A stretch of 64,000 bases of DNA from Chitinophagales bacterium (GTDB taxonomy: Bacteria > Bacteroidota > Bacteroidia > Chitinophagales > Chitinophagaceae): NCBI GenBank assembly GCA_013298665.1, contig JAAFIK010000015.1, forward strand, positions 1 to 64,000, written 5' to 3'. This document shows, in pieces, positions 51,515 to 60,204 of this stretch. The position numbers were made by a program, and so were the translations under genes. The notes under the pieces were generated by a model. The model had not been told where the DNA came from and made no database searches. It saw only the letters and a list, made by a program, of their open reading frames with translations. Every line of letters starts with the position of its first letter. The stretch's first letter is position 1.

Positions 51515-52894
51515 ATGATTGGTGATTATCACTTATATAGTTATTTCGATTTCCTGTTGGTACCCCTGTTTTATATGCTTTTCAGGTTCCTGATCAGGCT
51601 ATCCCTCAAAAATGAAACAGATACCTGGTATAAAAAGAATGCCTACCTCTACCTTCATATCAAATTGATCTCAGCGATTGTTTTTGCACTTCTGCTCATT
51701 TTTGTTACCCCCGGCGATTCGCAGTTGTATTTCAACGTGGCCATGAAAATAAAAACCCGGATTATTGAAACCGGGGATATCGGTTTACTGGTACGCGATT
51801 TTTCAACGCTTGGGGATTCTTTCTGGACAGGCCAGTTTGATGATATCGGTATGGGTCTGATGGATTCGCTGGGCAATACCCTTCCCGTGCGTATAGCTAC
51901 CCTGCTTTCTTTTCTTTGTTTTGACTCATTTATTGTGATCAACATGTTTTTTGGGCTCTGCTGTGGCTTCCTGCTGATGCGTCCCATCAGGTTGCTGACG
52001 TATAAAGGGGATAAAATGCTGGCCCGGCTCCTGTTTTTTGCTTTCCTGATCCCTTCCTTTATTTACTGGAGCTCGGGATTAATGAAAGATACCATTTGTA
52101 TATCCTGTATGGCAGTACTGCTGCATACAGCTTTTGCATTTTTCTTCGAAAAGCGGGTGCTGGTATTTTTTCCGTTTGTTTTTGCCACAGTGATCCTGTA
52201 CATCACCAAGCCCTATATTGCGCTCACTTTTGTACCGATTGTACTGATGGTGCTTTACCTGCTGTATATCCGTAAGCTGAAATCGAAAGTAGCCGCCACA
52301 TTTGCACTTGTCGCTGTTGGTATCGGGCTGATTATCACGGCGATCAATTCAGACACGATTAACGATATTCTTGATGATAATATCCAAAGCACGGTTTCTT
52401 TATCGGAGAACTTCAAATTCCAGGCTGAAATCACGGAGGGTTCTTTTTTCAGCTATGGAGAAATTGATCCTTCGCTTGGGGGTGTGCTGAAAAAAGCCCC
52501 GCTCGCCATCACCACCGTGTTTTTCAGACCCTTTCCCTGGGAGGCAAAAAAATTCATTACGATGCTCAGCAGTCTTGAGGGGTTGTTGTTTATGGTAATT
52601 ACCCTTGCGCTTGTTTTTAAGGCTGGTCCTGCACGATTTTTTAAAACCCTTTTTACGGATCCCTTCTGTTTACCCTTTCTGTTCTTTATTCTTGTGTTTG
52701 CGCTGTTTACAGGCTTATCCACCCCTAATTTCGGGAGCCTTGCCCGGTATAAGATACCCTGCCTGCCCTTCTACCTTTTTATTATGCTGCGTATAGCCCA
52801 GCGGCTGCCCGAACCGCCAAAACTGTTCAGGAAACTCTTTCGGGGTACATTCACCCCGGGTGATGCCAATGCCGGGCTCTCCGTTGATTCATGA
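51515..52894 (+). CDS. Multi-pass membrane protein, candidate polysaccharide polymerase, copy 2
   Basis: Protein of 459 aa with about nine hydrophobic segments, homologous along its length to the protein at 38042-39388. Shared motifs are PSFIYWSSGLMKDTIC, FFRPFPWEAKKF and TPNFGSLARYKIPCLPFYLF. It ends 18 nt before a convergent nucleotidyltransferase gene. A Wzy/EpsG-like role is inferred from topology, size and context. It has its own upstream region rather than being part of an operon. Confidence 0.76.
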   Translation: MIGDYHLYSYFDFLLVPLFYMLFRFLIRLSLKNETDTWYKKNAYLYLHIKLISAIVFALLLIFVTPGDSQLYFNVAMKIKTRIIETGDIGLLVRDFSTLGDSFWTGQFDDIGMGLMDSLGNTLPVRIATLLSFLCFDSFIVINMFFGLCCGFLLMRPIRLLTYKGDKMLARLLFFAFLIPSFIYWSSGLMKDTICISCMAVLLHTAFAFFFEKRVLVFFPFVFATVILYITKPYIALTFVPIVLMVLYLLYIRKLKSKVAATFALVAVGIGLIITAINSDTINDILDDNIQSTVSLSENFKFQAEITEGSFFSYGEIDPSLGGVLKKAPLAITTVFFRPFPWEAKKFITMLSSLEGLLFMVITLALVFKAGPARFFKTLFTDPFCLPFLFFILVFALFTGLSTPNFGSLARYKIPCLPFYLFIMLRIAQRLPEPPKLFRKLFRGTFTPGDANAGLSVDS

Positions 52895-52912
52895 ATGCAG
52901 ACCAGGTTAAAA

Positions 52913-53653
52913 TCAAATGCCTTTATTAAGGTAATCCGCGATCTGTGAAAGGTCTTCCGGCGTATTAAAACTTAACACATCGTTGTACAATGCGAGGGGG
53001 TACCCTTCTGCTTTTTTGCCTTCGCGTACCAGGGTTTCGATGATGTACAGAAAGCCGTGTTCTTTGCGGCCGCCGGCCATATCGGCAGGGATGTCTTTCT
53101 GCAGGTAATCAAAAACCAATTGCTTTTTAAAAACAAAAAGCCCGATGTCTCTTTCCCCGTCTTTAAGGGGTTCAATACCCAATGCCCTTGTTTCAGCAAC
53201 CATTTGCAATTGCCCTTTTGCCCGCTTTACAATGGTGTAACAGTTGTTGGACAAAGCGGTTACCATCGTAAAATCGTTTTCAAATACCTGGTGGCAATGG
53301 AGCATGTTTTGTACCGTTGCGGCGTTGAGGAGGGGAATGTCGGACCAGGTAAGGATAACATTTGCATCCGGTGCAATAACGGGATCGGCCCGGAGGATGG
53401 CATTACCCATGCCGAGGGGCTCATGCTGGAATACGAGTACGGCCTGCTGGTCAAACTCCTGCAGTACGGCATTGAAAAGGGTTTCATTTGCCGGGTTGAT
53501 GATGATTACGGGACGGTTATCATAAACGGACAGCAGTCTGCATATCCTGATGAGTATGGGTATACCTGCAAGGCGGTAAAGTGTTTTGGGATAATCTAAT
53601 CCGCTTCTTGAACTTCTTCCGCCTGCGGGAATGACGACACGATATTCAGCCAT
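52913..53653 (-). CDS. NTP-transferase (GlmU/MobA-like nucleotidyltransferase)
   Basis: Protein of 246 aa with the nucleotidyltransferase fold. The loop is VVIPAGGRSSRSGLDYPKTL, which is more divergent than the classic GGxGTR, followed by PLGMGNAIL and the metal-binding VILTWSDIPLL. It probably activates a sugar phosphate or another small phosphate ester with NTP. It follows a GT2 gene by 2 nt and ends an operon with HAD, methyltransferase and CofD-like genes. Substrate unknown. Confidence 0.82.
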   Translation of the reverse strand: MAEYRVVIPAGGRSSRSGLDYPKTLYRLAGIPILIRICRLLSVYDNRPVIIINPANETLFNAVLQEFDQQAVLVFQHEPLGMGNAILRADPVIAPDANVILTWSDIPLLNAATVQNMLHCHQVFENDFTMVTALSNNCYTIVKRAKGQLQMVAETRALGIEPLKDGERDIGLFVFKKQLVFDYLQKDIPADMAGGRKEHGFLYIIETLVREGKKAEGYPLALYNDVLSFNTPEDLSQIADYLNKGI

Positions 53654-53655
53654 GA

Positions 53656-54561
53656 TCAGTATGGGTTGATTTTTCTTTTCCGGATGCCATCGGCAATGCC
53701 CCGGTAAATAAATTTACAGTCTCTTCCGGCAATATAACTGAAAAAGCTGGCGGGGCCGTTTCTTTTCCAGATGCGTAACAGTGCAACGCCCACGCAAAGG
53801 AAATCGCGTATAATGGCCTTGTCGTAATAGAGGTGATTGAGGATGATGGTATTCCGTATAAAGTAATACACTTTTTTCTTGTCGATGGTACGGCGCGACA
53901 CATCGGGATGGTAATGCAGGGCTTTTAAGGCCGAATATACCTGGCCCGCTTTTTTCATGCGGCAAAGGAAATCAACCTCATCCCCAAACATAAAATAACT
54001 GCGGTCGATATTGCCTACTTTTTTTACTGCCCGCAGGTCGATGAGTGCCCCGTTGAAGGGGTGGATATGCGGATACTTGTCCATATCCGGGGGAAACTGG
54101 CTGAGCCGGTCGTATTTGCGCCGGCGTGCAAAAATCACGGGATGCCCACCCGTATTGAGTACAGGAAGGCCAAAAACCAGCTCGGTTTGCTGATCTTCTT
54201 TTACGGGTGTGGATGAAATGCAGATGGTTTCTTCATTGGTAAGCGTGAGAAGGGTTTCCAGTGCTTCAGGGTCGGGGAAGCCATCATCATCCATCATCCA
54301 TACATACTGGTACCCTTTTTTTGTGCCTTCATCTATACCCCGCCACCAGCCTCCTGCCGAGCCTGAGTTTTCCTGGGTAATGTGATGGATATTGTTCTCG
54401 CGCAGATAGGCTTCCGTACCATCGGTCGATTGGTTATTGACGATGAGCAGATCAGGCAAATGGGTTTGCTGCTGCAGGTAGGTGATACACCTTTTCAGCA
54501 ACTCGCAGCGGTTGTGGGTTACCACTACTGCCAGTACTTCAGAACTGTCGTTGGGCTTCAT
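53656..54561 (-). CDS. GT2 glycosyltransferase (GlfT2-like), copy 2
   Basis: GT-A fold enzyme of 301 aa, with AVVVTHNRCELLKRCI, LIVNNQSTDGTE, the Asp triad 91-93 (MMDDDGFP), FGDEVDFLCR and ALHYHP. It is related to the GT2 protein at 39423-40424 and shares the galactofuranosyltransferase-like pattern. It overlaps the HAD gene by 23 nt and precedes the NTP-transferase gene by 2 nt. Confidence 0.88.
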   Translation of the reverse strand: MKPNDSSEVLAVVVTHNRCELLKRCITYLQQQTHLPDLLIVNNQSTDGTEAYLRENNIHHITQENSGSAGGWWRGIDEGTKKGYQYVWMMDDDGFPDPEALETLLTLTNEETICISSTPVKEDQQTELVFGLPVLNTGGHPVIFARRRKYDRLSQFPPDMDKYPHIHPFNGALIDLRAVKKVGNIDRSYFMFGDEVDFLCRMKKAGQVYSALKALHYHPDVSRRTIDKKKVYYFIRNTIILNHLYYDKAIIRDFLCVGVALLRIWKRNGPASFFSYIAGRDCKFIYRGIADGIRKRKINPY

Positions 54562-55222
54562 TGTTCAATTGCTGTTTGAGTTCATCCATGGTTGCGGCAG
54601 CAAAGGAAATACCGTTTGCCGTACCGGTTAACGCAGGATCGATGCAAATTACGTCAATCCCGGCAGCAACAGCGGCCTGCAGCCCCGAAAGGGCGTCTTC
54701 GATGACCACGGCGGTAGCCGGCGGGATGGCATATGCTGCAATTACTTTCAGGAAAATATCGGGGTGGGGTTTGGCATGCGCTACATCATCGGCAGTAACG
54801 ACACCGGTAAAAAAATGCCTGATACCAAGTACTTCAAGCCCGGCATTAACATTCATACGCGACCCTGAGCTGGCCACAAATAAACGGAAGTTCTTTTCAT
54901 GCAGCCGGTGAATGAGGGTTTCTGCACCGGGCATAAACGTAATGGCCTTGTGGTATAAGGTATTGGCGGCGAATTGTTTCTTTTTGGTCAGTGCAAGCAG
55001 CAGTTCATCGCTGAGTGCCCTGCCGTTTTGTTCGAAAATGAGCGAGATGGCTTTACGGGTAGACATGCCTGCATAATCACTGTAGCTGAAGCTGAGTGCA
55101 TACGGATCTAACGCCTCTGCATATGCCTTATCGTGCAGGGGCAGCGTATCGGCAATGGTGCCATCAAAATCGAAAATGACGGTCGTCTTTCCTGCAAACA
55201 GTTTTGCTGCGCTTGTATCCAT
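54539..55222 (-). CDS. HAD-superfamily hydrolase (beta-phosphoglucomutase-like)
   Basis: HAD subfamily IA protein of 227 aa. Motif I is VIFDFDGTIADTLP (Asp18, Asp20), motif II VASSGS, motif III AKPHPDIF, and motif IV VIEDALSG. The small cap domain after motif I is of the phosphatase/beta-phosphoglucomutase type. The ATG at 55222 is used; 29 upstream codons are open but not family-like. It overlaps the GT2 gene by 23 nt. It may dephosphorylate or isomerise a sugar phosphate for the NTP-transferase in the same operon. Confidence 0.87.
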   Translation of the reverse strand: MDTSAAKLFAGKTTVIFDFDGTIADTLPLHDKAYAEALDPYALSFSYSDYAGMSTRKAISLIFEQNGRALSDELLLALTKKKQFAANTLYHKAITFMPGAETLIHRLHEKNFRLFVASSGSRMNVNAGLEVLGIRHFFTGVVTADDVAHAKPHPDIFLKVIAAYAIPPATAVVIEDALSGLQAAVAAGIDVICIDPALTGTANGISFAAATMDELKQQLNNEAQRQF

Positions 55223-55260
55223 GTGTATGGTTGATCGGGTATGCAATGAATGGTATCCTG

Positions 55261-56169
55261 TCAGGGTTTCCGCAGATAAACGGTCAGTTGCATACCTGTG
55301 TTGGTCCACTCCATGTATTTTTTGAGCAGTGGCTTTACAAAATTTGGTCCCGCCAGTATTTCACATACCTCATAGTAGTGCCGCTCAAGTTTCAGTCCCA
55401 GCCGGTCGCAACATTTCTGGAAAGAGGGTGTGGTATACTCGTACAGGTGAAAAGGGGCGTGCATCGGGCTCAGGTGCGTCACATAATTGGTACCCCTGAG
55501 TTTATAATAGAAATTAATCAGTTTTGGCACCAGGTGGTCGGCAGACGGTACTTCAATAAACATGATACCGCCGGGACGCAGCCATTTTGCAGCCCTTTCA
55601 ATTACGGTGGCGGGGTGATAAAAATGCTCAACCACGGCGCCCATGGTGATGAAGTCGAAATGGTTCTCGGGGTATTCCACTTCTTCCACGCTGGTGAGGG
55701 ATATGCGGTCGGGAGGTATGCCCAACCACTCAACGGCCCTGTCGCGGAACTGTTGGGAGGGTTCGAGGCCATATACTTCAAAGCCATTTTCCTGCATTGA
55801 TTTCATGGCTTTACCCAGACCGGCACCGATATCGAGGGCCTTCATACCAGGTTTAAAATCAAGCAATTCCCTGGCGTGTTTGATCTGCAGCGAAAAGTAG
55901 CCCGGGTCATAATCATAATAACCTTCTTTCCAGCTATAGGCTTCGGGTTCTATGCCATAATGATCGAGAATGCTGTTGGGGATGGGTTGGGGGCTGCTGT
56001 AGATGAGCCCGCAATTGGTACATTTTTTTACGCTTACCGTAATACCCGTTTTGCTTTTGGGTCGCATGCCCTGCGACTGGCTGAGGCGCTGCCCGAGTAT
56101 TTTGTGCCCGTCTGTCTTGTCGTGACACATTTCACATACGTCAACGTCTTCAAATTTATATATCCTCAT
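55261..56169 (-). CDS. SAM-dependent methyltransferase with N-terminal zinc ribbon
   Basis: Protein of 302 aa. The N-terminus has two CxxC pairs (CEMCHD and CTNCGLIY), a zinc-binding module found in sugar C- or O-methyltransferases. The Rossmann part follows with ALDIGAGLGKAMKSMQENGF, VYGLEPS and FDFITMGAVVEHF. It lies in the operon between the CofD-like and HAD genes with 38-nt gaps on both sides. Confidence 0.86.
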   Translation of the reverse strand: MRIYKFEDVDVCEMCHDKTDGHKILGQRLSQSQGMRPKSKTGITVSVKKCTNCGLIYSSPQPIPNSILDHYGIEPEAYSWKEGYYDYDPGYFSLQIKHARELLDFKPGMKALDIGAGLGKAMKSMQENGFEVYGLEPSQQFRDRAVEWLGIPPDRISLTSVEEVEYPENHFDFITMGAVVEHFYHPATVIERAAKWLRPGGIMFIEVPSADHLVPKLINFYYKLRGTNYVTHLSPMHAPFHLYEYTTPSFQKCCDRLGLKLERHYYEVCEILAGPNFVKPLLKKYMEWTNTGMQLTVYLRKP

Positions 56170-56207
56170 ATTATTTTCTGCTTTGCGCTTTTTTGGCTGC
56201 CGCGGGG

Positions 56208-57431
56208 TTAACTGATTTTAAAGTGCGACAGGTATTGGTTGATGATGAATGATGCGAGGTATTTGCCATCGTGTTTGCCGGGGTTATTGGTATCTTCAAA
56301 AGAGTCGATGATGATGCGGCAGCCGATGCTTTCTATCTCTTCCTGGTTATACATTACATAGTTTTCTATGTTTTTATTGGAAAAACAATTGTTGACCAGT
56401 GCCACGTCTATCAGGCTGGCTACAGGCACATCTTCCTGTGCACCGATGCGGAGGTAACGGAGTGCGCCGGTAATAAAATCGTAAGCGGTATAACTTGGCG
56501 TTTCATAATCCTCCCCGATATTGGTTACAAAGACCTTGAAGGCTTTTTTATTGGCCACGATGGCCTCGGTAAGTCCCTTGGTAATATAACTTGGATAGAG
56601 GGAAGAGTGCTGGGTACCGGTAGAATAAATGATGATGTCTGCATCGCTGATGCTGCGTTGTACACGCGAGGTGATCAGTACCTGGCGGTTCATCAGTTCG
56701 AAATAAGCTTCTATCTCGCTGATGTCCATTCGGGAAATCAGTATCCTGTCGGGGTATTGGTCGAGCAGGTATATTTTTTTGATGCGTGAGTTGGACCGGA
56801 GTTCCACAATCTCCGCTTCCGAATACAGAACGGTACCGTCTTCGCGGATGGCTACCAGTTTTTTGTCTTCGTTGTTGGTGGGCAGAACAGTTCCCTGGAG
56901 TTTGAACAGTTTATCGATGAGGATGGTGGCTTCTTCAAAATTGCCATTGCAATACAGGAATGCACCGGCATAAATGAGGTTCATGATGCTGCAATCGCTG
57001 AAATCGAGCTGTTTGTTTTCAGCCATTTCGATGAGGCGCGTGGTTTTAACGAGGCAGGACATCATTACGCGTAAAGATTCGCGGATGATGGCATCGCTGA
57101 GGGTGACGCCTGCGAGATTGTCGGACTGGCCGGATGCAAAGGCTTCGAGTCCGGCGAGAATCTCATGGTGATTGACCTCTTTACCGTACCTGAAGTCGAA
57201 CAATTGCATGACGGCCTCATAATCGGGGAGGGTACGGGGTACCATTACCTCCTGTACCTTACGGATATCTGAAGGACCGAGCATGCGGAAAAATGCGCGG
57301 ATATTCCCTGTTGATTTTCCGTCGTCGTAGGCATTTACGATAGAGGTAAGGTTGATGCCTTCTGTTGACAGGAGTGTGGGTATCAGGTTCCTTGCACCGC
57401 GCCCGCCATTAAAAACGACAACATTGATCAT
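56208..57431 (-). CDS. CofD/YvcK-like protein (2-phospho-L-lactate transferase family)
   Basis: Protein of 407 aa. The N-terminal VVVFNGGRGARNL and the motif AYDDGKSTGNIRAFF correspond to the substrate loops of the CofD/YvcK fold. CofD joins 2-phospholactate to a flavin precursor; YvcK (GlmR) binds UDP-GlcNAc and steers cell-wall carbon flow. Neither role can be assigned here. The location in a polysaccharide locus, with an NTP-transferase and a HAD enzyme downstream, suggests either regulation by UDP sugars or a phosphate-linked decoration. The ATG at 57431 opens the conserved domain; 47 codons of unrelated frame precede it. Confidence 0.8.
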   Translation of the reverse strand: MINVVVFNGGRGARNLIPTLLSTEGINLTSIVNAYDDGKSTGNIRAFFRMLGPSDIRKVQEVMVPRTLPDYEAVMQLFDFRYGKEVNHHEILAGLEAFASGQSDNLAGVTLSDAIIRESLRVMMSCLVKTTRLIEMAENKQLDFSDCSIMNLIYAGAFLYCNGNFEEATILIDKLFKLQGTVLPTNNEDKKLVAIREDGTVLYSEAEIVELRSNSRIKKIYLLDQYPDRILISRMDISEIEAYFELMNRQVLITSRVQRSISDADIIIYSTGTQHSSLYPSYITKGLTEAIVANKKAFKVFVTNIGEDYETPSYTAYDFITGALRYLRIGAQEDVPVASLIDVALVNNCFSNKNIENYVMYNQEEIESIGCRIIIDSFEDTNNPGKHDGKYLASFIINQYLSHFKIS

Positions 57432-57522
57432 ATTAAAATAATTGATAAATCTTCTTGTGGTGATTAGCGGCGAAAATAGCAAAAAATACTGTATTGCCGT
57501 TTTTGACACAACTCTGGTAATA

Positions 57523-57826
57523 AGTAACAAGAGAAGAAGTATCCGGTAGCGAGACGGGTTCTCGCATCTCACGTCTCAAATCTTATATACCATATCCTAT
57601 AATTGAAAACGCCGTGGTGCGTGTCCCCACGCACCACCAGGGAGTAGCAAGAGAAGAAGTATCCGGTAGCGGGACGGGTTCTCGCATCTCACGTCTCAAA
57701 TCTTATATACCATATCCTATAATTGAAAACGCCGTGGTGCATGTCCCCACGCACCACCAGGGAGTAGCAAGAGAAGAAGTATCCGGTAGCGGGACGGGTT
57801 CTCGCATCTCACGTCTCAAATCTTAT
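57523..57826. repeat. 120-bp tandem repeat, 2.5 copies with hairpins
   Basis: Copies at 57523-57642 and 57643-57762 differ at only three positions; a third copy is cut after 64 bp (57763-57826). Each full unit holds GTGGTGCGTG-TCCC-CACGCACCAC, a perfect 10-bp stem in the first copy and with one mismatch in the second. A second stem, GCGAGA-CGGGT-TCTCGC, is exact in the first copy and G-T paired in the others. No terminal inverted repeats or target duplication are visible. Confidence 0.85.
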
Positions 57827-57973
57827 GTCAAACCATGGCAAAAGGCAGGATACGCCACTGATACGCCACTGTAAAGGGAAGTGGGATATCTATGGGGGAA
57901 CACTGGCTGAAAAGGGGGTAGCAATTAGCTGTGGGGTTGAACCCGCGGTGGCGGACTTTGCCCCGTCATACTC

Positions 57974-58041
57974 AGTAGCAGGATAGTAAGTATCAGGTAG
58001 CAAGACGGATTTTGTCTTGAACCGCGGGTCTCGCATCTCAC
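57974..58041. repeat. Degenerate copy of the 120-bp repeat core
   Basis: This stretch follows the order AGTAGCA, GTATC-GGTAGC, GACGG and TCTCGCATCTCAC of the repeat units, with changes and an insertion that adds a CAAGAC-GTCTTG hairpin. It shows that the repeat family has spread or decayed locally. Confidence 0.55.
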
Positions 58042-58149
58042 ACCCGGAGCAGCAGGTCACCCAGCCAAAGCCAGTGGTGCTACCTCAAAAAAGCAGCAGA
58101 TAACCCATCAGCACTGCCGGGGATATGGGATAAGGGACAGTTTACCCGC

Positions 58150-59136
58150 CTACATAGCATCGTGGTCGTAGGGACCGGGTTCCCAGTGTGCAGCGATATC
58201 AAGCCCTTTGGCATTGTCGCCTTTCATATATACGATAAAGGGGGTGCGTTCGGTAAGGGGGCCTTTTTTGAAAGGGTTGACCAATAATCCGTTCCGGCGC
58301 AATACGGCATAGCCTGTACTGCCCTTTTTTGCCAGGGAAACAAGCCCCTTGCAGGTTTTATCGCCGGCGATATTGTCTTTGAGCATCCGGAAAAGGGCTT
58401 GCTCTGCCTGTTTATCTGCAAATCCCCAGTCGAACAGAAAGATTTTATCCGCATTGCGGTAATAGACGACATAACCGGTGATTGTACCGGCTGCATTTGT
58501 ATAAGCACTCACCTGATACTGGTGCATGGGGTTGGCGATGCGCCAGCGGTAATTGTCGGGCAGCTTGGCGGCGTGTACAGTGCTGTGCGCATTGCTGCTG
58601 AGCAGCAGGGGCCGGAGCAGGGCTATATCGGTAACGGGGGCAATAGTGCCTTTCCCTTTACCGCCGCGTAAGGCGCGAAGAATGGTTAACTGGCGGGGGT
58701 AAAACAACAGTACCAGTTCAAAAAGCTGTATCCACCCGAATTTGATAAAGCCTGGTGTGGATTGAGCACCTCCATAGCCGTATACCTGGAGTTGCCCCTG
58801 TTGCTGCATAAAATCGTAGCAGTGGAGTGCGAGTAACTGAAATAGTCCGCGGCGCCGGTGTTTGGAATGTGTCATGGTATCGCAGGACTGGTAGATGACC
58901 TGCTCACGCCCCTGTACCATATACAGCTCGGGAATTACCCCGTAATAAGCACCTACTTCACCGGTTTCCTTATCTACTGCGGTGAAGCCTATAAAATCGC
59001 CGGCAGGGTTCTGCGTGTATTTCCAACGGAAATAATCAATGTCCACCGTAAGGCCAAAGCAATCTTTCATCAATGGCACCAGCAGTTCGAAGCCTGAGGG
59101 ACCAATCTGCCTGATTTCATAATTTTCCGCACTCAT
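58150..59136 (-). CDS. GNAT-family acetyltransferase
   Basis: Protein of 328 aa. The acetyl-CoA loop is HRRRGLFQLLALHCYDFM near residue 95, after the strand QVIYQSCDTMTH. A second half without clear motifs follows, as in GNAT proteins found in polysaccharide loci and thought to acylate sugars. It overlaps the deacetylase gene upstream by 4 nt, so the two are translationally coupled. Deacetylation followed by acylation with another group is a possible combined role; that is inference. Confidence 0.82.
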   Translation of the reverse strand: MSAENYEIRQIGPSGFELLVPLMKDCFGLTVDIDYFRWKYTQNPAGDFIGFTAVDKETGEVGAYYGVIPELYMVQGREQVIYQSCDTMTHSKHRRRGLFQLLALHCYDFMQQQGQLQVYGYGGAQSTPGFIKFGWIQLFELVLLFYPRQLTILRALRGGKGKGTIAPVTDIALLRPLLLSSNAHSTVHAAKLPDNYRWRIANPMHQYQVSAYTNAAGTITGYVVYYRNADKIFLFDWGFADKQAEQALFRMLKDNIAGDKTCKGLVSLAKKGSTGYAVLRRNGLLVNPFKKGPLTERTPFIVYMKGDNAKGLDIAAHWEPGPYDHDAM

Positions 59137-60113
59137 TTTATTATTTTTTGTATTGTGGATTGAAGGGTTTCTGCACGCAGGATGAGTTTTTCTATAGGTT
59201 CGCCCCCAATGGTAATCCTGTTGTACCGCAGATTGTCTGCAGCTCTTTTGCGGAGGGGATTGGTACGTTCGTTGAGTTCTAATACATACCGGTAGCCTGC
59301 CTGGCCGAGGCTGTTGCTCAGGGCTGCTGTGGTTTCTCCGTTGGGGAGGGCAATTACCTCGATAGGGATACTGAGTTTTTCCTCAAAATATTGTTTGGAC
59401 AACACCACTTCCCGGTACATCTCTTCGGGATCGGTAATGGTGGCCACCACATCGTGGGAAAGGGTATGGTTACCGATTTCGATATGGTGTTTCATAACCT
59501 CCTGTACTTCTGCCCAGTTCATCATTCTTACCCCGGCCTGTACGGCATATTGCTGTTCGAGTGCGAGAATAACGGGTTCGCGTTCGCGCCTGGGGCTGCG
59601 CAACAGGGTGTAAAAAACATGGTTGTACCATTTTCTCCAGTCGCCACCCGATTGTTGCAGGGTTGCTGTTGTACCGTCGGCAAAAGTTATGCGGGTATCG
59701 GTTATATGATTATTGCGGAGAAACTCAAAGATGACGTTGAGGCGCTGTGTCCAGATGGTCATATTTTCATTTACACACTGGTAAACGATATTGTGATTGG
59801 CGGGTAGGTTGTATTTTTTCAGTGCGGGCATGGCGTACTGAACAAAATCATAGTACCCATCATCAAAACTCAGGATCAGTAAGGGCTTTTTGGGTTTTGG
59901 GTGTTCGGCCAGCCCGGCAAATGTGGTAACCGTATAGTGTTTGGCTACATATGCGCAGAGTTGCTCAAATACATGGGGTTGAACCGGGCTCCAGAAAAAA
60001 CTTTTTTCTTCTGATACCTGGTGCAGGGAAAGAATGGTTAGTGCATTGGGCTTGAGTATGCTCCTCAGCAGGCGGGGCATACCTGTTTTATATAAAAGCT
60101 GATATAGATCCAT
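59133..60113 (-). CDS. Polysaccharide deacetylase family protein (NodB fold), copy 2
   Basis: CE4-like protein of 326 aa. Motif 1 is LLILSFDDGYYDF (Asp84, Asp85), motif 2 HTLSH in IGNHTLSHDV, and motif 3 IALPNGET. No signal peptide is seen. It overlaps the GNAT gene by 4 nt and lies 91 nt after the GT4 gene. Unlike copy 1 it keeps the classic DD pair. Confidence 0.88.
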   Translation of the reverse strand: MDLYQLLYKTGMPRLLRSILKPNALTILSLHQVSEEKSFFWSPVQPHVFEQLCAYVAKHYTVTTFAGLAEHPKPKKPLLILSFDDGYYDFVQYAMPALKKYNLPANHNIVYQCVNENMTIWTQRLNVIFEFLRNNHITDTRITFADGTTATLQQSGGDWRKWYNHVFYTLLRSPRREREPVILALEQQYAVQAGVRMMNWAEVQEVMKHHIEIGNHTLSHDVVATITDPEEMYREVVLSKQYFEEKLSIPIEVIALPNGETTAALSNSLGQAGYRYVLELNERTNPLRKRAADNLRYNRITIGGEPIEKLILRAETLQSTIQKIIK

Positions 60114-60204
60114 TGTGGTTTATACTGGACTGATGAAGATACAATAATACAGTTTTTTGGTGGAATTGGTTGTAGTCAGGGGGCTGCGCTGACCAAAGCG
60201 GAGG

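Larger units (their letters stand above)
57432..58149. other. Largest gene-free stretch, repeat-rich
   Basis: The 718 nt between the CofD-like and GNAT genes contain a 120-bp tandem repeat (57523-57826), a degenerate further copy (57974-58041) and a short tandem GATACGCCACT pair (57849-57870). An 86-codon open frame through the repeat is explained by its 120-bp period and is not credited. Confidence 0.7.

Noticed and set aside
57432-57572. 47-codon N-terminal extension of the CofD-like protein
   Set aside because: The conserved VVVFNGGRGARNL motif directly follows the ATG at 57431, as is usual for the family.
57523-57826. Possible CRISPR array
   Set aside because: The units are 120 bp and directly abut, with no short repeats separated by unique spacers and no cas genes nearby.
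57614-57874. 86-codon open frame encoding two copies of a 40-residue repeat
   Set aside because: It exists because the DNA repeat period (120 bp) is a multiple of three; the sequence is dominated by hairpins and shows no protein-like pattern.
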